Source: VFMC01 sp044238435 (GTDB taxonomy: Bacteria; Actinomycetota; Acidimicrobiia; Acidimicrobiales; Ilumatobacteraceae). Taken from it: a stretch of 26,447 bases of DNA. This document shows, in pieces, positions 22,528 through 26,447 of the stretch (positions are counted from its first letter, which is position 1; the number at the start of each line of letters is the position of its first letter). The stretch is from positions 1 to 26,447 of the forward strand of contig JBIIDH010000046.1 of the NCBI GenBank assembly GCA_044238435.1, written 5' to 3'. The notes beneath the pieces are model-generated. The model did no database searches, had not been told where the DNA came from, and worked only from the letters and a program-made list of their open reading frames with translations. Made by a program: the position numbers and the translations under genes.

Positions 22528-23469
22528 CTAGGTGGTTGTCTGGCCTGGCTCTGTAGGGTTCATCAGGTAATAGAGCCGTTCGAGATCCTCGAGATCAGCG
22601 AAGTCGATGACGATCTTGCCCCGTTTGGCACCCATCGACACCGCCACCGAAGTCGACAGGTGATCGGCGAGCAAACCCTCGAGTTCCAGCAGACCTGGAG
22701 GACGCAGTCGCTGCGTGGGTGGTGGTGTGTCGCGTGTCGCGCCGGCCGAGTCGGTGGTCGTGTCGACTGGCTCTGGCTCGGAAGCACCACCTCCCGACTG
22801 GCGGGCACGCACTGCCTCCTCAACTGCCCGTACGGTCCACCCTTCGGTGGCGGCTCGCCGGCCGAGCTGTTCCTGGAACGCACGATCGGGAGTGCCCAGC
22901 AGGGCGCGAGCATGACCGGCCTGCAGGCGCCCGTCGGCGAGGTACCCCTGGATCGACGGTGGCAGGGTGAGCAGACGAAGGCTGTTGCTCACCGCCGACC
23001 GACTCTTCCCGACACGAGAAGCCACCTGGTCGTGCGTGAGGGCGAACACCTCGATCAACTGCTGGTAGGCCGAGGCCTCTTCCAACGGCGTGAGGTCCTT
23101 TCGGTGCAAGTTCTCGATGAGCGCCCGTTCCGCCGAACCGAGGTCGTCGGTGGTACGCACGATGGCTGGGATCACCGAGAGACCAGCGCGCTTGGCAGCA
23201 CGCCAACGACGCTCACCGGCGATCAACTCGTACCGATCACCCACCGGCCGCACCAGCACTGGCTGCAACACACCGATCTCTTGGATCGACGCACTCAGAT
23301 CGGCGAGCGATTCCTCGTCGAAGTGCATGCGCGGTTGCTTCGGATTCTCGATGATCGCATCGATCGGAATGTCTTCCAGCCGCGGCTGATCGCTGACGGC
23401 AGTGTCGGCGCTCTCGCTGGGCGGGATGAGCGCGCTGAGTCCTTTACCCAGACCTCCGGGCCGAGCCAC
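22528..23469 (-). CDS. parB: Chromosome-partitioning protein ParB
   Basis: CTP-dependent DNA clamp that loads at parS and spreads, 313 aa. It has the Lys/Gly-rich ParA-contact start ARPGGLGKGLSALIP, the CTP-binding motif GERRWR (85-90), the ENLHRKDLTPLEEA motif (119-132), a helix-turn-helix at about 145-167 (HDQVASRVGKSRSAVSNSLRLL), a Ser/Pro/Thr-rich linker and a C-terminal dimerisation segment (GKIVIDFADLEDLERLYYL). The start is the GTG at 23469, with GGAGGT 5 nt upstream. It overlaps the end of parA by 26 bp. A 6-bp stem (22521-22526 with 22532-22537) spans its stop codon and is too weak to call a terminator. Confidence 0.96.
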   Translation of the reverse strand: MARPGGLGKGLSALIPPSESADTAVSDQPRLEDIPIDAIIENPKQPRMHFDEESLADLSASIQEIGVLQPVLVRPVGDRYELIAGERRWRAAKRAGLSVIPAIVRTTDDLGSAERALIENLHRKDLTPLEEASAYQQLIEVFALTHDQVASRVGKSRSAVSNSLRLLTLPPSIQGYLADGRLQAGHARALLGTPDRAFQEQLGRRAATEGWTVRAVEEAVRARQSGGGASEPEPVDTTTDSAGATRDTPPPTQRLRPPGLLELEGLLADHLSTSVAVSMGAKRGKIVIDFADLEDLERLYYLMNPTEPGQTTT

Positions 23470-24280
23470 GGCTGACCTCCTTTGCTACTTCCCGATATGC
23501 CACCGCACCACGTGAGGTGGGATCGAAGGTGATGATCGGCTGACCGAACGACGGGGCCTCCGAGAGGCGAACGGTACGGGGAATGACGGTCCGGCAGACC
23601 TTGTCGCCGAAATGGTCACGGACTTCGCGCACCACCTGATCGGCCAACTTGGTGCGGGCGTCGTACATCACACAGACGATGGTGCTGACCTCGAGCGTCG
23701 GATTGAGATTGCGCTTCACCAGGTCGACGTTGCGGAGCAGTTGGCCCAGACCCTCCAGGGCGTAGTACTCGCACTGGATGGGCACCAGCACCTCGCTGGC
23801 AGCGTTCAACCCGTTCACCGTGAGCAGGCCGAGCGATGGGGGACAGTCGATGAGCACGTAGTCGTAATCGTCGAGCACGGCCTCGATGGCCCGCTTGAGG
23901 CGACCCTCACGGCTGAAGGCGGGAACGAGCTCAATCTCCGCGCCGGCCAGATCGAGGCTGGCTGGGGCGACGAACAGATTCTTCACGGCGGTCGGCTCGA
24001 TGCACTGATCGAGTGGTACCTCGTGCATGATCACGTGGTACATCGACGTCTCGAGCCCTCGGTTCTCGATACCCAGTCCGGTCGAGGCGTTGCCTTGAGG
24101 GTCGAGGTCGACGACCAGGGTGCGAAACCCGAGTTCGGCCAAGCAGGCTCCCAGGTTCACTGTCGTCGTGGTCTTGCCGACGCCACCTTTCTGGTTGGCG
24201 ATGGCGATCACCCGAGGGAGCGGCCGGCCGGTGGGCTCGGTGCCGTCACCGGCCGAGGTCGTCGGAGGGGTCGCGGTCAT
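23444..24280 (-). CDS. parA: Chromosome-partitioning ATPase ParA (Soj)
   Basis: Walker-type ATPase that pulls or tethers ParB-parS complexes to separate the origins, 278 aa. A Thr/Pro-rich leader of about 20 residues precedes RVIAIANQKGGVGKTTTTVNLGA, with the deviant Walker A motif KGGVGKTT (31-38), then LVVDLDPQGNASTGLGI, the Walker B-like YDYVLIDCPPSLGLLTVNGL and PIQCEYYALEGL. The ATG at 24280-24278 has AGGAG about 10 nt upstream. It is co-directional with rsmG-jag-yidC and has the two parS sites about 110-190 bp upstream. Confidence 0.97.
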   Translation of the reverse strand: MTATPPTTSAGDGTEPTGRPLPRVIAIANQKGGVGKTTTTVNLGACLAELGFRTLVVDLDPQGNASTGLGIENRGLETSMYHVIMHEVPLDQCIEPTAVKNLFVAPASLDLAGAEIELVPAFSREGRLKRAIEAVLDDYDYVLIDCPPSLGLLTVNGLNAASEVLVPIQCEYYALEGLGQLLRNVDLVKRNLNPTLEVSTIVCVMYDARTKLADQVVREVRDHFGDKVCRTVIPRTVRLSEAPSFGQPIITFDPTSRGAVAYREVAKEVSRGSARRSG

Positions 24281-24389
24281 GATCGGTCAACTCCTGATAG
24301 GTACGGACGCGACCTGGACAGCCGCTGACTCCGCCTGGCTGCACGTTAGCAAGTCGATCCCGCCGAATCGCGCACGCTGGGGGATGGAG

Positions 24390-24405
24390 TGTTTCACGTG
24401 AAACA
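24390..24405. promoter_or_regulatory. parS site 1 (ParB-binding centromere)
   Basis: TGTTTCACGTGAAACA, a perfect match to the bacterial parS consensus, in the parA-rsmG gap 110 bp upstream of parA. ParB loads here; the site also lies close enough to influence parAB transcription. Confidence 0.97.
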
Positions 24406-24432
24406 TCCAGGAGCGCGAACAACCACTCGGCA

Positions 24433-24448
24433 ACCCGTTGCAACGGGT
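24433..24448. repeat. 16-bp perfect palindrome between the two parS sites
   Basis: ACCCGTTGCAACGGGT is a perfect palindrome lying between parS 1 and parS 2. Flanking bases do not extend it. It has no loop and no T-run, so it is a poor terminator candidate; it looks more like a binding site for a dimeric protein, but I do not recognise it. Confidence 0.6.
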
Positions 24449-24451
24449 CGA

Positions 24452-24467
24452 TGTTTCACGTGAAACA
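24452..24467. promoter_or_regulatory. parS site 2 (ParB-binding centromere)
   Basis: A second perfect TGTTTCACGTGAAACA, 62 bp (about six helical turns) from the first. With one further base on each side it forms an 18-bp palindrome (24451-24468) whose last base is part of the rsmG stop codon. Confidence 0.97.
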
Positions 24468-25001
24468 TCAGCGCCGAACAAGCCTCCGCACGCCACCGAC
24501 AAGGTCGAGTTCCTCGAAACCCCAGGTCAACAGCTCACTGCTGTCCCAACGCGACTGCCGGTCGGGGGGTTCACTCACCACCAGCAGACCGCCGGGCCGC
24601 AGCAGGGGAGCGGCGATCGGCATCATCACGGAAGGTGCTCCGAAACTCCTGGCCGTCACCACATCGGCCGGACCGCGCAGTGTGGGCCCCAGGCGGGAGG
24701 CATCCGTCTCGGTCACGACCACATGGTCGTCGACACCCAATGCTCGCACCGCATAGCGGAGCAGATCGGCTCTTTTGGCCCGACGCTCCACCAGCAGCAA
24801 GGTGGCATCCGAGCGGCGAACGGCAATGACAAGCCCGGGCAGCCCGCCACCGGATCCAAGGTCGATCACCGACAGCGGACCTTCCGGCAGGGCGCGCACG
24901 AAGTCGTCGGCGTGGTGAATGGCGTCGACCAGATCGACCGGGCCGATGGCACCGCGTCGCTGGATCTCGCCGAGAAGACGACGAAGTTCGTCGTCAGGCA
25001 T
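24468..25001 (-). CDS. rsmG: 16S rRNA (guanine-527-N7)-methyltransferase RsmG, short form
   Basis: SAM-dependent methyltransferase that modifies G527 of 16S rRNA. Motif I is VIDLGSGGGLPGLVIAV (45-61), followed by LLLVERRAKRADLLRYAV and DVVTARSFGAPSVMMPIAAPLLRPGGLLVV. The ATG at 25001-24999 overlaps the jag stop by 8 bp and is chosen; the in-frame extension to 25238 is jag in the wrong frame. At 177 aa it is shorter than E. coli RsmG (207 aa). The loss is mostly in the N-terminal helical region, where the WNxxxNLT motif is missing, and the usual LKG after the core reads SEP. It is probably an RsmG, but substrate identity is less certain than for standard-length members. Confidence 0.82.
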   Translation of the reverse strand: MPDDELRRLLGEIQRRGAIGPVDLVDAIHHADDFVRALPEGPLSVIDLGSGGGLPGLVIAVRRSDATLLLVERRAKRADLLRYAVRALGVDDHVVVTETDASRLGPTLRGPADVVTARSFGAPSVMMPIAAPLLRPGGLLVVSEPPDRQSRWDSSELLTWGFEELDLVGGVRRLVRR

Positions 25002-25875
25002 TCGCGGGGGAGATGACCACCCGGCGGTTCGGTTCCTCACCGGCCGAGCTGGTGACCACACCGTCGAACTCGGCCAGCACATCGTGGACGATCTTGCGAT
25101 CGGCCGACGACATCGGCTCGAGGCTGCGAGCCGTACCGTCGGCGACAACCTGTCCGGCGACCTGCTGAGCGAAACGAGACAGCGCCTCACGCCGACGTTC
25201 GCGGTAGCCACCCACATCGACCCGGAGGTGTGTGTCATGGTCGCCCAGACGACGCTGTGCTACGACCCGAGCGATCTCCTGCACGGCCTGGAGGGTGGTG
25301 CCGCGGGGACCGACGAGCAGGCCGAGATCGGCTCCGTCGACCTTCACCTCGATGTCGTCACCCTCCACCACGGCTGCCGTGGTGCCCGTGAGCCCGAAGG
25401 CGCCCACGAGACCGGAGATGAAGTTCGTCGCCTCGTCGGCTACCTGCTGGGGGGTCACGTCGGTCTCCTTGGTGCGCGTCGGCGCTGCGTCGTTCGTGGG
25501 TGCATCAGTACTGGATGTGGCTGCTCGAGCCGCTGTCCGCTGCTTGGGCTGCGAGCGCTGGCCTCCCTCAGCCCGCTGACGCGGCTGAGAGCTCTTCGGG
25601 GCACGCTCAGCACCGGTGGCGGGTGTGTCGTTCCCGCCACCTGCAGGCTTGCCGTCGCTCCGCTTCTTGCGGTCGCGGCGCTCGACCTTCGGACGCGGCG
25701 TCGTCGGCCGCACCCGGGCACGCACCCGGGCCTCACCACGCTGACGCCCGAACAACCCCACTCGTGGCTCTTCGATGATCTCGAACTCGGCGTCATCTTC
25801 CACCACGCCGAGCCGATCGAGCGCGGCGCTCTTGGCTTCTTCGATCGTACGACCGGTCGTTTCGACCCATTCCAT
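24994..25875 (-). CDS. jag: RNA-binding protein Jag/KhpB (Jag-N, KH, R3H domains)
   Basis: 293-aa RNA-binding protein associated with yidC and linked in other bacteria to cell elongation and small-RNA binding. The Jag-N domain lies at about 1-55 (MEWVETTGRTIEEAKSAALDRLGV, EEPRVGLFGR). A charged low-complexity linker rich in Arg, Ser, Pro and Gln runs over about 57-140. The KH domain is at about 165-215 (GDDIEVKVDGADLGLLVGPRGTTLQAVQ). The C-terminal R3H domain contains the REALSRFAQ and LEPMSSADRKIVHDVLAEF segments. The start is the ATG at 25875-25873, with AGAGG 8 nt upstream and 11 bases after the yidC stop. Confidence 0.93.
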   Translation of the reverse strand: MEWVETTGRTIEEAKSAALDRLGVVEDDAEFEIIEEPRVGLFGRQRGEARVRARVRPTTPRPKVERRDRKKRSDGKPAGGGNDTPATGAERAPKSSQPRQRAEGGQRSQPKQRTAARAATSSTDAPTNDAAPTRTKETDVTPQQVADEATNFISGLVGAFGLTGTTAAVVEGDDIEVKVDGADLGLLVGPRGTTLQAVQEIARVVAQRRLGDHDTHLRVDVGGYRERRREALSRFAQQVAGQVVADGTARSLEPMSSADRKIVHDVLAEFDGVVTSSAGEEPNRRVVISPANA

Positions 25876-25886
25876 GACTGAACCTC

Positions 25887-26447
25887 TTACTGCTTCGGGG
25901 GCCGCGTCGAGCCACCGGGCTTGGGCCGCGCAGCGCGGCCCGTCGGTGCAGGCCGTCCGGCCTTGCTCGCGGGCGTCGGTTTGTTCTTCGGCGGGGTGAC
26001 CCGCTTGCTCACCGTCGTCGACGACGACGGCTTCGCGTTCTTCGCTGATGCCTGCTTGGCAGCAGCTGCTTCTTTCTTCATCTGGCCGAACAGGCCACCA
26101 CCACCCGGCTCGCTCTTGGCCATCTCGCGCGCCTTCTCACCGGCGGCCATGGCCTGGCGACCCAGCGACTCCTCACCTTTGTAGAACCGGCGGGTGATGT
26201 ACCACTGCAGGCCGATACGGAACACCGCCTGGGCCATGTAGTAGATGACCAGACCGGTGAGGTAGAACACCAGGAACACGGCGAACACCACCGGCAGGTA
26301 CTGCATCAGCTTCTGCTGCATCGGCGACATCGTCGGGCTCACCGTGGCCCGGGCGGCCACCATCTTCTGCTGCACCAGGTAGAGGGCACCGAGTGCCACC
26401 ACCAACAGGGCGTAGACAAAGCCGCCGGTCATCGACTCGCCGATCGC
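25887..26447 (-). CDS. yidC: Membrane protein insertase YidC, C-terminal part
   Basis: Inserts and folds inner-membrane proteins. The reading frame is open at the right edge, so only about 186 C-terminal residues are seen. They show the conserved last transmembrane pair: a helix in GGFVYALLVVALGALYLVQQ, the SPMQQKLMQYLPVVFAVF motif, and LTGLVIYYMAQAVFRIGLQWYI. A long cytoplasmic tail rich in Lys, Ala, Pro and Gly follows (about 100 residues), typical of actinobacterial YidC and thought to contact the ribosome. An internal Met at 26432 is not the real start. Confidence 0.94.
   Translation of the reverse strand, partial: AIGESMTGGFVYALLVVALGALYLVQQKMVAARATVSPTMSPMQQKLMQYLPVVFAVFLVFYLTGLVIYYMAQAVFRIGLQWYITRRFYKGEESLGRQAMAAGEKAREMAKSEPGGGGLFGQMKKEAAAAKQASAKNAKPSSSTTVSKRVTPPKNKPTPASKAGRPAPTGRAARPKPGGSTRPPKQ

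Noticed and set aside
22521..22537. Hairpin AACCAC/GTGGTT as a terminator for parB
   Set aside because: Only a 6-bp stem covering the stop codon, without a T-run.
24468..25238. Longer rsmG beginning at 25238
   Set aside because: The extra 79 residues are the jag gene in another frame and do not resemble RsmG.

Overview
This is a GC-rich, very compact chromosomal segment from an actinobacterium. The gene set and order match the origin-proximal region known from Mycobacterium and relatives. The short leaders, with TAnnnT boxes 6-12 nt before many start codons, and a high-GC coding bias on both strands fit a deep-branching actinobacterium. I lean to an Acidimicrobiia-type genome, but that placement is inference. 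No stretch over about 210 bases lacks a gene. I saw no tRNA, rRNA, insertion sequence, prophage or CRISPR array.

Layout. (1) 1-5043: a type I sulfatase (3' part outside the window), a divergent MalT-like LuxR regulator with a dyad in the shared promoter region, and a SulP/STAS anion permease whose stop codon overlaps that of the regulator in a CTAG tetramer. (2) 5056-8368, minus strand: rpsF-ssb-rpsR-rplI and dnaB, the conserved ribosome/replication block. (3) 8531-10229: a DinB-fold protein, a DUF5318 zinc-ribbon protein and a class I methyltransferase. (4) 10261-13522: CCA-adding enzyme translationally coupled to a class II histone-deacetylase-like enzyme, divergent from a GNAT acetyltransferase. 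(5) 13519-22433, plus strand: DUF6049 envelope protein, DegV, a transmembrane Ser/Thr kinase, an ECF sigma factor, a putative anti-sigma factor, a small membrane protein, trxB, trxA and a CwlM-like protein. (6) 22528-26447, minus strand: parB, parA, two perfect parS sites, rsmG, jag/khpB and the 3' part of yidC. By synteny, rnpA-rpmH-dnaA should lie just beyond the right end.

How it fits together. Blocks 4-6 correspond to the mycobacterial pcnA-mutT4-Rv3909-murJ/kinase-sigM-rsmA-trxB-trxA-cwlM-parB-parA-gid-jag-yidC neighbourhood. It couples envelope assembly control, thiol redox stress and chromosome segregation next to oriC. Departures from the usual plan are the most interesting content. 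No murJ flippase lies between DUF6049 and the kinase; a DegV gene is there instead. The kinase keeps all catalytic residues and carries an extracytoplasmic discoidin-like domain. The CwlM homologue has lost every zinc/catalytic residue I can align and appears to start at an AUU codon inside trxA. An ECF-type promoter (GGAAT-N18-GTT) precedes trxA. Two parS sites flank a 16-bp palindrome. A tight cluster of DnaA-box-like 9-mers lies between cwlM and parB.

All calls come from reading the sequence. Family names rest on motif recognition, not on a database search.
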